Shown piece by piece: positions 8,821 through 18,995 of a stretch of DNA of 64,000 nucleotides (positions within the stretch are counted from its first letter, which is position 1; every line of letters begins with the position of its first letter). Origin of the DNA: an uncultured Prevotella sp. (GTDB lineage Bacteria; Bacteroidota; Bacteroidia; Bacteroidales; Bacteroidaceae). The translations under genes were made by a program, and so were the position numbers. A model generated the notes under the pieces. It was not told the origin of the DNA, searched no databases, and was given only the letters and a program-made list of their open reading frames with translations. The stretch lies in the NCBI GenBank assembly GCA_944320355.1, contig CALUHC010000035.1:1-64000 (forward strand). The letters are read 5' to 3'.

Positions 8821-9104
8821 GAACCAGCCCCTCCTACCTTCCCCGGTGTGGGAGGCTATAGAGTGGAGACAAAGCAACTGGGGCTGTGTCAAAAAGGAGT
8901 TAACGGAAGTTTGGAGCCTTGTCCGAAGTCAACGGAAGTTAACGGACAAATGCTTTGTTGCGGATTGCTAAGCTATTTTCGCTGCGCTCTGGCAGCACGT
9001 GTCCGCTAACTTCCGATGACCAATAGGTCGTCTAACTCCGGATAACTCCCGTTGACTCCCTTTAATACACCTTCTTGGAGAGGGGCTTACATTATATTAT
9101 ACTT
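8821..9104. repeat. Repeat-filled intergenic region
   Basis: No gene is seen. The stretch contains AACGGAAGTT twice, a TTTTCGCTGCGCTCTGGC block and AACTCC repeats, matching the families at 7428 and 25412. Whether it is transcribed as a leader is unknown. Confidence 0.6.
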
Positions 9105-9596
9105 ATGATGAAACAACTGATCACAGCCTGCGCACTGCTCGCAGCAACGCTTACGGCCACGGCCTGCAGCCCGGCCGACAAAGAGAATGCACAGCAACAA
9201 ACCAACAAAACTCAAAACAACAACGACATGGAGACAAGAACAATCACTCTGACAACCGAGGGCGGCGCAACCTTCACCGCCACCCTGGCCGACAACTCGT
9301 CGGCACGCGCACTGGCAGAGATGCTGGCCGGGGGCGACATCGCCATCGACATGGAAGACTACGGCGACATGGAGAAAGTGGGGCCGATAGGCCGCAGCCT
9401 GCCGCGCAACGACACTCCGACCACCACAGGGCCGGGCGACCTGATACTATATCAGGGAAAGTATTTCGTGATATACTACGGCACGAACTCGTGGACGTTC
9501 ACACCGCTGGGCCGCATAGAGGGAGCATCGGGCAGCGAACTGCTCAAAGCCTTGGGCCGCGGCGACGTGAAGGTGACGCTGTCGCTCAAGAAGTAA
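9105..9596 (+). CDS. Cyclophilin-like-fold lipoprotein
   Basis: Two adjacent Met codons at 9105 and 9108 precede a signal peptide ending in a lipobox (LTATAC), so I prefer this start to an in-frame Met at 9075, which would break the signal. After a Gln/Asn-rich linker, residues about 45-160 match the small cyclophilin-like domain seen in many bacterial proteins: FTATLADNSSARAL, a DMEDYGDMEKVG segment, and GDLILYQGKYFVIYYGTNSW. Such domains are not proven prolyl isomerases and may bind small ligands. It lies within the redox cluster, between the ferredoxin-type reductase and a broken amidohydrolase. Confidence 0.8.
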   Translation: MMKQLITACALLAATLTATACSPADKENAQQQTNKTQNNNDMETRTITLTTEGGATFTATLADNSSARALAEMLAGGDIAIDMEDYGDMEKVGPIGRSLPRNDTPTTTGPGDLILYQGKYFVIYYGTNSWTFTPLGRIEGASGSELLKALGRGDVKVTLSLKK

Positions 9597-9690
9597 GGCG
9601 GCGGACAGCCGCCATCGGCAACCCGCAGCGAGGGCATGAAGTCGCGGCCTCAGCCCTCACGCAAAACCACCCGCCCCGTTTCGCTTTCCG

Positions 9691-9769
9691 AAACGTGCCG
9701 TTTTGCATTGCGAAACGGCACGTTTTACCGCCTGAAACGACCCGTTTCAGAGGCCAAAACGGCACGTTT
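9691..9769. repeat. 22-bp palindrome array, copy 1
   Basis: Palindromic cores AAACGNNNCGTTT start at 9691, 9713, 9735 and 9757, each exactly 22 bp from the last. The right flank is CTGATTATCAATGAGTTAC, shared with the copies at 29735, 31668, 43817 and 54411. Confidence 0.9.
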
Positions 9770-9958
9770 CACAACCCCACTGATTATCAATGAGTTACTG
9801 AGGCGGCGCGAACACCGCGGCAACGGGCGCGGAATGGTAAAAAACATTGACAAGAACGGGCTTTCCGTACAGCCCCAACCAACCTGTAAACCGAATGCCG
9901 ACACCCTTGCGACAACGGCAAACCGACAAACCGCAAAAACGTTTACTATCGCCTTAAT

Positions 9959-9980
9959 ATATGTACAGCCGTGTACATAT
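9959..9980. promoter_or_regulatory. Operator-like palindrome
   Basis: ATATGTACA-gccg-TGTACATAT is a perfect 9-bp inverted repeat with a 4-bp centre, ending 8 bp before a -7 box. It has the size and place of a dimeric regulator site. Confidence 0.6.
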
Positions 9981-9988
9981 CATTGTTA

Positions 9989-10062
9989 TAACTTTGCAAA
10001 AGCCAAGCGACAATCGGGAAATGGCAAACAAGTTTGCTTTCCGCTCGTTGGCATTGGCTTTG
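9989..10062 (+). promoter_or_regulatory. Twin -7 box region (66 bp apart)
   Basis: TAACTTTG at 9989 and a weaker TGGCTTTG at 10055 are separated by exactly 66 bp. A dyad, GGCAAACAAGTTTGCTT, lies between them. The same plan occurs at 26834, 29588, 44108 and 61456. Confidence 0.65.
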
Positions 10063-10083
10063 CAAAAGAAAAGGTTCAAGACA

Positions 10084-10755
10084 ATGAAAAAGCGTTTACA
10101 CATAAGCATAGTGCGCACGGCGGGCATCGCGCTCGCCGCCGTGACCGCGCTCACGTCACCCGCATCAGCCCGGGCGCAGACCGTCGACGCACACTCACAC
10201 ATCATCACCACCGACCTGATCGGGCTGCTCGCCCGCCACGGCGCGGAGTTGGAGGAGACGTTCCCCCTGCCCGCCTGGAGCGCGGAGGCGCACGTGGCCT
10301 TCATGGACTCGGCCGGAATAAACTGAGCTGCGCTCACCATGCCCGCCCCGCAACCCTACTACGGCGACACGGCGGAGAGCGCGGCGTGCATCCGCAAGGT
10401 GAACGAGGCGGCGGCGCGGGCCAAGGCCGACCACCCGGGGCGGTTCATATTCTGCGCCGCCCTGCCCCTGCCCGATGTAGGGGCGGCCGTGCGCGAGGCC
10501 ATATACGCGCTCGACACACTCGGCGCCGACGGCGTGAAGCTGGCCACCAACAGCCGCGGCCAGTACTTGGGCGACCCTGCCCTCGACACGCTCATGGCCG
10601 TGCTAAACAGCAGGAAGGCCGTGGCGATAATCCATCCGCACCGACCCACGCCCTGCAACGAGGCCACCACCGCCGCCACCCAGGCAGGAAGCTGCATCAG
10701 CCACAGCCATCCCACTGCTCCCGGCCATCCCATAACTCCCATCAAAACCGAATGA
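10084..10755 (+). pseudogene. Broken amidohydrolase (ACMSD-like)
   Basis: The gene starts at 10084 with a signal peptide, MKKRLHISIVRTAGIAL, then DAHSHIITTDLIGLLARHG. An in-frame TGA at 10324-10326 interrupts it. The same frame goes on past the stop as LTMPAPQPYYGD, IYALDTLGADGVKLATNSRG and AIIHPHRP, exactly the continuation expected in amidohydrolases related to aminocarboxymuconate-semialdehyde decarboxylase. After HPHRP the family sequence ends abruptly and a low-complexity tail runs to a stop at 10755, so the metal-binding C-terminal third is missing too. Two independent lesions make it a pseudogene. An upstream -7 box and palindrome remain. Confidence 0.85.
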
Positions 10756-10778
10756 CCAACCAAAATAAACATACCGAT

Positions 10779-12357
<1,579 letters not shown>

Positions 12358-12371
12358 GACGGGAGGACGAT

Positions 12372-13028
12372 ATGCAGCGACGCGACTTCTTGAAAAAGGC
12401 ACTCGTGGCCGCCGGAACGGTGGCCGTGGGCGGCGGACTGGTGGGTGCCATAACCCGCGACGACGATAACGACAAAACAAAAAGCGACAAAGCAATGGAC
12501 ATACTTGTACTGACGGGCAGCCCGCGCCGCAACGGCAACTCTGCCCACCTGGCCGAACAGTTCATCAAAGGCGCACAGGAGAGCGGCCACAACGTGTTCC
12601 GCTTCGACTGCGCCATGCACGACGTGCAGCCCTGCCGGGCCTGCAACGCCTGCGGAATGGACGGCCCCTGCGTGCTGAAGGACGACTTCGGCATAATAAG
12701 GCAGCGCATCATCGACGCCGACATGGTGGTGTTCGCCACGCCGATGTACTACTTCGGCATCTCGGCACAGATGAAACGGGTGATAGACCGCTTCTATGCC
12801 ATCAACGGACGGATAAAGGGTCACGCCAAGAAAGCGGCCTTCATGATGACCTACGCCGACACTTCCACGAAGGAGGCGGAGCCGATGCTCATGCACTACC
12901 GCACGCTGATGGACTACCTCGGGTGGCAGAGCGTGGGCGAGGTCGTGGCTCCCGGCGTGTGGACGGAAGGCTCGGTGAAAGACACCAAGTACGCCGAGCA
13001 GGCGTATGAGCTGGGGAAGAGGGTGTGA
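12372..13028 (+). CDS. Tat-exported NAD(P)H-dependent FMN reductase (flavodoxin fold)
   Basis: The N terminus MQRRDFLKKALVAAGTVAVGG is a twin-arginine signal. Residues about 45-215 form a flavodoxin-like domain: LTGSPRRNGNS binds FMN phosphate, CRACNACGMDGPC is a cysteine cluster seen in iron-sulfur flavoprotein relatives, and ATPMYYFGISAQMKRVIDR is typical. The gene starts 14 bp after the aldo/keto reductase. Export of a flavoprotein next to Tat-exported Fe-S reductases suggests an envelope redox chain. A run of 66-bp tandem repeats starts just beyond the stop. Confidence 0.88.
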   Translation: MQRRDFLKKALVAAGTVAVGGGLVGAITRDDDNDKTKSDKAMDILVLTGSPRRNGNSAHLAEQFIKGAQESGHNVFRFDCAMHDVQPCRACNACGMDGPCVLKDDFGIIRQRIIDADMVVFATPMYYFGISAQMKRVIDRFYAINGRIKGHAKKAAFMMTYADTSTKEAEPMLMHYRTLMDYLGWQSVGEVVAPGVWTEGSVKDTKYAEQAYELGKRV

Positions 13029-13044
13029 AAACTTGTTATATCAA

Positions 13045-13240
13045 GAAACAGGAGTTATATGGAGTCAGAAGAAGTTACAGGGAGTTAGAGGACGTTACCC
13101 ATGTTACTATGGAACAGGAGTTAGAAGAAGTCAGAAGAAGTTACAGGGAGTTAGAGGACATTACCCATGTTACTATGGAACAGGAGTTAGAAGAAGTCAG
13201 AAGAAGTTACAGGGAGTTAGAGGACATTACCTATGTAAAT
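13045..13240 (+). repeat. 66-bp tandem repeats
   Basis: Three units begin GAAACAGG or GGAACAGG at 13045, 13111 and 13177, spaced exactly 66 bp, and contain GGAGTTAGAGGACRTTACC. They begin within 20 bp of a stop codon. An inverted set follows at 13271. Confidence 0.9.
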
Positions 13241-13270
13241 GCCCACGCTAATTACCCGGCAAAACATTTG

Positions 13271-13450
13271 TCCTCTAACTCCTCCTAACTCCATATAACT
13301 CCTTCTAACTCCTACTACGCAGTAGCATAGGTAACGTCCTCTAACTCCTCCTAACTCCATATAACTCCCTCTAACTCCTACTACGCAGTAGCATAGGTAA
13401 CGTACTCTAACTCCTCCTAACTCCATATAACTCCCTCTAACTCCTTAAAA
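13271..13450 (-). repeat. 66-bp tandem repeats, inverted set
   Basis: Units with TCCTCTAACTCCTCCTAACT at 13271, 13337 and 13403 are again spaced 66 bp and run opposite to the set at 13045, so transcripts across both sets could fold into a long hairpin. The set ends about 15 bp before the start at 13466, so it lies in the leader of that gene. Confidence 0.88.
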
Positions 13451-13465
13451 ACACTTCAACCAAAC

Positions 13466-14623
13466 ATGAAACAAGCAATACTCTCACTTGCGCTCACAGT
13501 GGCGGCGATGTTGCCCGCCGCGGCGCAGACCACAGACAACGCGACAACGGAAGAAGAAACTGACCGCGCCGAGCTGTGCCGGCAGAACTACCGCACGCTG
13601 TTCGGCGGCGAGGCGCTCACCGGCAAGGGCACCGACCCCGAGATGATGGCCATACTGCAGAAGTTCATCTTCGGCGAGGTGTTCGCCACAGGCGACCTCA
13701 CCATGAAGCAGCGCGAGCTGATCACCTGCGTGGTGCTGGCCTCCATGCAGACCCTGCCGCAGCTGACGGCACACGCCGGGGCGGCCCTCAACGTGGGCGT
13801 GAAGCCCGAAGAGCTGCGCGAGGCGATGTACCTCACGGCGCCGTTCATAGGCTTTCCCAAGATGCTCAACGCCGTAGGCACGGTGAACGAAGTGCTAAGG
13901 CAGCGCGGCATCAGCCTGCCACTGGAGAGTCGGACCACCGTGACCGAGGCCACGCGCCACGAGCGCGGCGCGGCCATACAGGACTCGCTGTACAGCGGGG
14001 GCATAGACGCGGCGATGGCGGGAGTGCCGGACGGCATGGGCGGCGACGTGGCGCGGATGCTCACAGACTACTTCTTCGGCGAGATATACACCCGTGACGC
14101 ACTCGACCTGAAGACGCGCGAGCTGCTCGGATACTGCATACTGACGGCCATCGGGGCCGACAGCCAGCTGCAGTCGCACTACCACGGCAGCCTGAAGGCG
14201 GGCAACAGGCCCGAGACCATGGCCGCCGCTGTGGTGCAATGCCTGCCCTACGTGGGTTTCCCCGCAGCCATAAAGGCTCTCAGGATAATGAAGCAGGAGG
14301 CGGCAAAGCCCGCGCCTGCGGCCGAAAACCTGGTGCGGCTGTCGAGGATTGAGGTCGATCCGGCCTGCCTCGCCGACTACAACGCCATGCTGAAGGAGGA
14401 GATCGACGCATCGCTGGCCAAGGAACCGGGCGTGCTCGCGCTCTATGCCATGGCCCAGAAGGACGCTCCACACCTGATAACCATCCTCGAGATATACGCC
14501 GACCGCACCGCCTACGAGAGCCACATCAAGTCGCCCCACTTCCTGAAATACAAGCGGGGAACGCTCGAAATGGTGAAAAACCTCGAACTCATCGACACAA
14601 ACCCGATAGCGGGAAGGAGGTGA
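13466..14623 (+). CDS. Exported two-domain carboxymuconolactone decarboxylase with C-terminal monooxygenase-like domain
   Basis: The 385-residue protein has a signal peptide (MKQAILSLALTVAAMLPAAAQ). Residues about 45-140 and 170-270 are two carboxymuconolactone decarboxylase units, each with the helical LKTRELLGYCILTAIGADSQL-like pattern. The AhpD-type CxxC pair is absent, so peroxidase function is unlikely. Residues about 290-380 (VRLSRIEVDPACLADYNAML and ALYAMAQKDAPHLITILEIY) resemble an antibiotic-biosynthesis monooxygenase, dimeric alpha/beta barrel. The order CMD-CMD-ABM suggests a handler of aromatic or quinone compounds, in line with the reductases upstream. The exact substrate is unknown. 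Confidence 0.83.
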   Translation: MKQAILSLALTVAAMLPAAAQTTDNATTEEETDRAELCRQNYRTLFGGEALTGKGTDPEMMAILQKFIFGEVFATGDLTMKQRELITCVVLASMQTLPQLTAHAGAALNVGVKPEELREAMYLTAPFIGFPKMLNAVGTVNEVLRQRGISLPLESRTTVTEATRHERGAAIQDSLYSGGIDAAMAGVPDGMGGDVARMLTDYFFGEIYTRDALDLKTRELLGYCILTAIGADSQLQSHYHGSLKAGNRPETMAAAVVQCLPYVGFPAAIKALRIMKQEAAKPAPAAENLVRLSRIEVDPACLADYNAMLKEEIDASLAKEPGVLALYAMAQKDAPHLITILEIYADRTAYESHIKSPHFLKYKRGTLEMVKNLELIDTNPIAGRR

Positions 14624-14676
14624 ACCCTATCAAGGAGTTAAGGAAAAGTCTCCTTGACTCCTAAAATATGATTTAC

Positions 14677-14855
14677 TTAGAAGCTGTTTTGATTTTATCA
14701 ACTGCCGGATTGGGTTGGATTTTTGAGGATATTTGTCCGTTTGCTGAGGAGCATAGCGGGCTATGTGACGAAGCAAACGGGCAAATATGACCCAAAATGC
14801 ACTCAAGACGGCAGGGATAAAAGACATATTTGATAAAATCAAAACAGCTTCTTAA
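14677..14855. repeat. Hairpin element, TTAGAAGCTGTTTT family (copy 2)
   Basis: Terminal inverted repeats TTAGAAGCTGTTTTGATTTT and complement enclose nested arms (ATATTTGTCCGTTTGCT / AGCAAACGGGCAAATAT) around a CATAGCGGGCTATG centre. The whole 179 bp can fold as one hairpin. No protein is encoded, so any movement would need a transposase elsewhere. Confidence 0.88.
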
Positions 14856-14941
14856 TACAGCCATCTGCCCATACTTGCAGATATGCAACTATAAACCGCG
14901 GCCGTTTCCTTGATTTTCAGTATTTGCCATATCGCGCCACA

Positions 14942-15020
14942 AAACGCCCCGTTCTGCACTGCGATATGACCCGTTTCGGCTTGCAAAACGGCACATTTCG
15001 CAAGGCGAAACGACCCGTTT
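14942..15020. repeat. 22-bp palindrome array, copy 2
   Basis: Cores begin at 14942, 14964, 14986 and 15008 (22-bp steps), two of them degenerate. The array ends 52 bp before the palindrome TTAACAT-aaaa-ATGTTAA at 15073-15090, and TTGCAGATATGCAA lies on the other side near 14875. This is the plan shared by the arrays at 20177, 46783 and 61245. Confidence 0.88.
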
Positions 15021-15339
15021 TGCAACTCATTGAATATCAATCGATTGGCTGGAATCGCCTTTATGGCGGTCTTTAACATAAAAATGTTAACGGCAACGCG
15101 TGCCTGTGGACAGGCGCAAAGCGTATGGGCTGTTTGCGGATATACATAACACAATCCACAAACTCATAAAGAAACATTGCCCTGACTCCTAAAAATCAAA
15201 TAGCCAACAAAAGCTATTGCCTCTATTCTCCGCGCTCAAGGAAACCCCTCTCTCACTCACAACGAGTCCCATCACCACCAAACGCCTGGCAAGCGCCGAC
15301 ACCAATTGCCGGCTTTCCAAACGCTTTCATCCTCTTGTC

Positions 15340-15438
15340 GGCATCTTGCCTGCCGCTTCCTTCCCGGCATAGCCCGCTACGCCTTCGACAAAGACGGCGG
15401 CCAATCTGCACGGCAACAGGATGGAATCGTTTCGGACT
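15340..15438 (-). repeat. Part of a second hairpin family, interrupted
   Basis: On the minus strand this matches the left half of the element at 31448-31631 (GGCGTAGCGGGCTAYG centre, GTGCAGAYTGGCCG, GCGGCAGGCAA). The match stops at 15438, where copy 3 of the TTAGAAGC family begins. Sequence like the element's end (ACCGATTTGGGCTAAA) resumes after 15618. Confidence 0.7.
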
Positions 15439-15618
15439 TTAGAAGCTGTTTTGATTTTACCAACTGCCGAATTGAGCTGGATTTTCGAGGCATATTTGTC
15501 CGTCTGCTGAGGAACATAGCGGGCTATGTGACGAGGCAAATGGACAAATATGACCGAAAAGACACTCAAGGCGACAGGGACAAAAGACATATTTGGCAAA
15601 ATCAAAACAGCTTCTTAA
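15439..15618. repeat. Hairpin element, TTAGAAGCTGTTTT family (copy 3), nested
   Basis: This copy is 180 bp, nearly collinear with copy 2 including the CATAGCGGGCTATG centre, and lies inside a copy of another hairpin family. That gives the order of insertion. Confidence 0.85.
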
Positions 15619-15764
15619 CAACCGATTTGGGCTAAAGCGCCAGCCATGGCAAGCCGCCCATGCCGCCTTTTCTTTTCATGCATGATTTTGTATGCGTCAA
15701 CACGGCTTGTACAAAATTATAAGCATTTGTACGATTTCAAACGTTCCAATTGTAGCCTTTGCAT

Positions 15765-15772
15765 TATCTTTG
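15765..15772 (+). promoter_or_regulatory. -7 box upstream of the GH2 gene
   Basis: TATCTTTG is preceded by a near-direct repeat TTGTAC at 15707 and 15727. It is about 270 bp before the start at 16039. The leader between them holds no gene I can support; TAGTTACAAGCA occurs twice just before the start, 22 bp apart (16003 and 16025). Confidence 0.5.
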
Positions 15773-16038
15773 CGGAAAAATGGATTGGGACGGAATATAA
15801 AATATAGTTTTATCCTCATTTGGGACAAACCCAAAATTTTGAGATATGCCACGAACCGTCTCATCATGTCTGGCTGCATCTACAGACACAGCCACACCAT
15901 CCATGGGAGAAACCTGCGGCCACGACCCTGTGCCGGGCTGCCAATGGCGAGAAGGACGCCCTACAGGAAAGTGACAGGAGGTTTGCCCTATGGTCATAAT
16001 CATAGTTACAAGCATTAATAAAATTAGTTACAAGCACA

Positions 16039-18882
16039 ATGAGAAATTTGTTATTGGCCTTAATGTCCGTGTCGTGTGTAGTGTCGGCAGCGCAGGAGAG
16101 TGTATGCATCAACGGCGACTGGCAGTTCCGCTATGCATCAAACCAGCGGCAGGCCGACTCCATCGCATCATCTGGTTTTTATGAGCCTGGGCGTATTGCA
16201 CAGGGGTTCACCACAGTCAAGGTGCCTTCGTGCTGGGCCGTCCAGGGATTCGAGGAGCCCGTTTACCGCGAATTCAAGGACGCTCCCCCAAGCGAAGGTT
16301 TCTACATCAAGCGTTTCCGCGTACCGCGCTCGTTCGCAGGCAAGCGCGTTTTGCTGCGCTTCGGCGGGGTGTGGGCATCTGCGGAGGTGTGGCTCAACGG
16401 TCGGTGGATAGGCCGCCACGACAGCGGTTTCACATCGTTTGCCTACGATGTCACCGGCAAAGTCAGTGCCGACAAAGACAATATGCTGGCAGTGCGCGTC
16501 AGGCAAGTGTACCCCGGGTATGTCTGCGACACATACGACGACTGGTCGCTGGGCGGCATCTACCGCGACGTCACACTCGAAGCACAGCCCGCCAAGCGCT
16601 GGATTGACGCCGTGAGGGTGGTGACCGACTTCGACAAAGACTACCGCGATGCCGACCTTATGATGAAAGTCATGGTAATGGACAACAACAAGAACACCCT
16701 GCCGGGCAACTACCGAAGCCCCGGCAGGCCCTATATGCTGCGCTTCACCTTGCTCGATGCCGGAGGCAATACGGTACAGACGGTCGAGCGCCAGGTAGCG
16801 GCCCATACTTCCACCGGGCGTGAGACCGCCGTCACCATGCGGGTGGCATCGCCCAAGCAATGGAATGCCGAACATCCTTACCTGTACACCCTGCGCGTGG
16901 AACTGGTGGAACCAGACGGAGTGAGCCAGACAAAGGTGCAGCGCGTAGGCTTCCGAGAAGTGTCGACAGACGGCGGTGTGCTATGCATCAACGGCCGTCC
17001 GGTAAAGCTGCGCGGTGTCAACCACCATGACGAATACCCCGACGTGGGGCGCGCCACAACGCGCGAGCACTGGCTGCAAGACCTGCGCCTGATGAAAGCG
17101 GCCAACATCAACTATGTTCGCGCGGCCCACTACCAGCACGCCAAGGGGTTCATTGAGCTGTGCGACTCGCTGGGTATGTATGTCGGAGGCGAGGTCTCAC
17201 TCGGCGGGGCGGGTGGTATGGCCCTCGACCCTGGCTTCACCGCCGCGTCGATGCTGCGCACGGTAGAGACTGTTGAGCGCGATGCCAACAACCCTTCCAT
17301 AATATATTGGTCGGTGGGCAATGAGGATGCCCTGACCCCAATGTATCTCAGGGCAGCCAAAGTGGTCAAGGCACTTGACTGCACGCGCCCCATATTGCTG
17401 CCATGGAATGCCGATGCCGACCTCCCTGAGGAGATTGACATACGTGCCCCACACTACTGGACGGCCGCCGAATACGACTCTCTTGCCGCCACGAGCACCC
17501 GCCCCGTCATCACCACAGAGTACACCCATGCCTACGGCACCGACCGTTTCGGCGGGCTGGCCGACAGGTGGCGCGCGCTCACAAGCCATCCGGCGGGCGC
17601 CGGTGGGGCTGTATGGATGTGGGCCGACCAGGGCATCAAGACCCCCACGAGACGCGACGAGACAAAGTATGGCCGCATTGTCAAGGATGACCCTTACCTG
17701 CGGATAAACACCAATGGATGGGACGGCATTGTTGATTCCTACCGAAACATCACTCGCGACTATCTTGAACTGAAGGCTGTCTATGCTCCCGTGCGCCTTG
17801 CCGATGACTGCATAAGGCTGACAGCCGGGGCCGACACGGCACTCGTCGCTGTGCGCAATGACTATGACTTCACGCCGCTAAGCTCTGTGAGCATAGCCTG
17901 GACGCTGTGCAAAGACGGCCGGAGGCTTGACTCCGCCACAGTGAGCATTGACGCGGCTCCGCACTCCAAAGGCCTCGTGAGGGTGCCTCTCGGACGGCTG
18001 GGCAGCGTGAGACGCGGCGAGACGGCCTATGTGGTGGTGGCCTTTGCCGACTCGCTTGGCCACGAAATAGGGCGCAACAGCGTGGAACTCTTGCCCGCCA
18101 CTTACAACGACGCTGCCGCATCTGCAGCTGTGTCGGCCCCGGCCGTGACCGACAACGGCAGCGAAGTGAGCATCAAGGCCGGCAGCATGGAATATTCGTT
18201 CAGCCGCACTACGGGTATGCCTGTCTCCATATCAAAGAATGGAAAGAAAATGATGGAAGCCATGCGTCCCGTTGTCTGGCATAAGTTTAACGATGGAGAC
18301 ATGACAATAAAAGGGCGTAAGTTTGCCAAAGGAGTGAGCCCTGACAAGCTGACGCCGAGCGTGACCTCATTTACTGTGGACAAGGACGGCGACTGTGTTG
18401 TATTGAAATCGTCCGCAAACTATGTGGCCAACGACAGCAACCGGCTGGCGGCCGACATGGAGTATCGCATATACGGCAGTGGCAGAATGGCCGTCCAATA
18501 CTCCGTGGCGACCTGCTTCCAGACAAACATGCTGCCACTTGTAGGGCTGCAGGCCGCAATGTCTCCCGACGTTTCGCTCGACGGATGGTTCGGGCTTGGC
18601 CCTGCCGACACACATCCCAACAAGCAAGCGGCCGCTGTCCTCGGCTTGTGGAGCGGCCACAACGCTCACGGCACAAAGCAGATGAGGTGGGCCGAGGTGA
18701 CCGGCGGCGGCCAGCGCGTCAGGGTGACGGCACCGGGCCATCTCGTGCGCGACGCCTCGTCGCCCGATGTGCTGCGCTTTGCCACGCAGGTGCTCTGCCG
18801 TCCGGAGAAGGGCAGGCTGAAGGAACCCGGCACACGCCTGCCCGCCAAAGGGAGGTATTCCGGCACGCTAAGCATTGAATGA
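16039..18882 (+). CDS. Glycoside hydrolase family 2 (beta-galactosidase-like)
   Basis: The 947-residue exported enzyme has a signal peptide (residues 1-18). It then shows the GH2 order: jelly-roll sugar-binding domain (about 20-190, VPSCWAVQGFEEPVYREF and FGGVWASAEVWLNG), an Ig-like domain, and the TIM barrel beginning near VNHHDEYPDVGR. The acid/base Glu is E429 in WSVGNED and the nucleophile is E494 in TTEYTHAYG. The C-terminal third has further beta domains. GH2 members release beta-galactosides, glucuronides or mannosides; the exact sugar cannot be read here. It stands alone without SusC/D partners in view. Confidence 0.92.
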   Translation: MRNLLLALMSVSCVVSAAQESVCINGDWQFRYASNQRQADSIASSGFYEPGRIAQGFTTVKVPSCWAVQGFEEPVYREFKDAPPSEGFYIKRFRVPRSFAGKRVLLRFGGVWASAEVWLNGRWIGRHDSGFTSFAYDVTGKVSADKDNMLAVRVRQVYPGYVCDTYDDWSLGGIYRDVTLEAQPAKRWIDAVRVVTDFDKDYRDADLMMKVMVMDNNKNTLPGNYRSPGRPYMLRFTLLDAGGNTVQTVERQVAAHTSTGRETAVTMRVASPKQWNAEHPYLYTLRVELVEPDGVSQTKVQRVGFREVSTDGGVLCINGRPVKLRGVNHHDEYPDVGRATTREHWLQDLRLMKAANINYVRAAHYQHAKGFIELCDSLGMYVGGEVSLGGAGGMALDPGFTAASMLRTVETVERDANNPSIIYWSVGNEDALTPMYLRAAKVVKALDCTRPILLPWNADADLPEEIDIRAPHYWTAAEYDSLAATSTRPVITTEYTHAYGTDRFGGLADRWRALTSHPAGAGGAVWMWADQGIKTPTRRDETKYGRIVKDDPYLRINTNGWDGIVDSYRNITRDYLELKAVYAPVRLADDCIRLTAGADTALVAVRNDYDFTPLSSVSIAWTLCKDGRRLDSATVSIDAAPHSKGLVRVPLGRLGSVRRGETAYVVVAFADSLGHEIGRNSVELLPATYNDAAASAAVSAPAVTDNGSEVSIKAGSMEYSFSRTTGMPVSISKNGKKMMEAMRPVVWHKFNDGDMTIKGRKFAKGVSPDKLTPSVTSFTVDKDGDCVVLKSSANYVANDSNRLAADMEYRIYGSGRMAVQYSVATCFQTNMLPLVGLQAAMSPDVSLDGWFGLGPADTHPNKQAAAVLGLWSGHNAHGTKQMRWAEVTGGGQRVRVTAPGHLVRDASSPDVLRFATQVLCRPEKGRLKEPGTRLPAKGRYSGTLSIE

Positions 18883-18983
18883 GGCAGGGAAACGCGACGC
18901 AACGATACGACTATGCGCGCTTTTGCGAGCGGAATCCACATAAGAAAATAAAAGACAAAGGCCTCGCATAAAGCCTTTTTTCT

Positions 18984-18991
18984 TACCTTTG
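18984..18991 (+). promoter_or_regulatory. -7 box almost touching the start codon
   Basis: TACCTTTG ends 4 bases before the ATG at 18996. Transcription starting the usual few bases downstream would give a leaderless message, or the true start is Met4 at 19005. Confidence 0.65.
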
Positions 18992-18995
18992 CACC

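Noticed and set aside
9691-9769. CRISPR array
   Set aside because: The units are 13-bp palindromes with only about 9 variable bases between them, eleven small arrays are dispersed between genes, and no cas gene is present.
10324-10326. Selenocysteine or other recoding at the TGA in the amidohydrolase
   Set aside because: The gene also lacks its C-terminal third, no hairpin of the right kind was seen after the TGA, and the position is not a known Sec site of the family.
9636-10778. Long N-terminal extension of the flavin reductase
   Set aside because: The upstream frame runs through a palindrome array and the pseudogene in another frame; the family starts at 10779.
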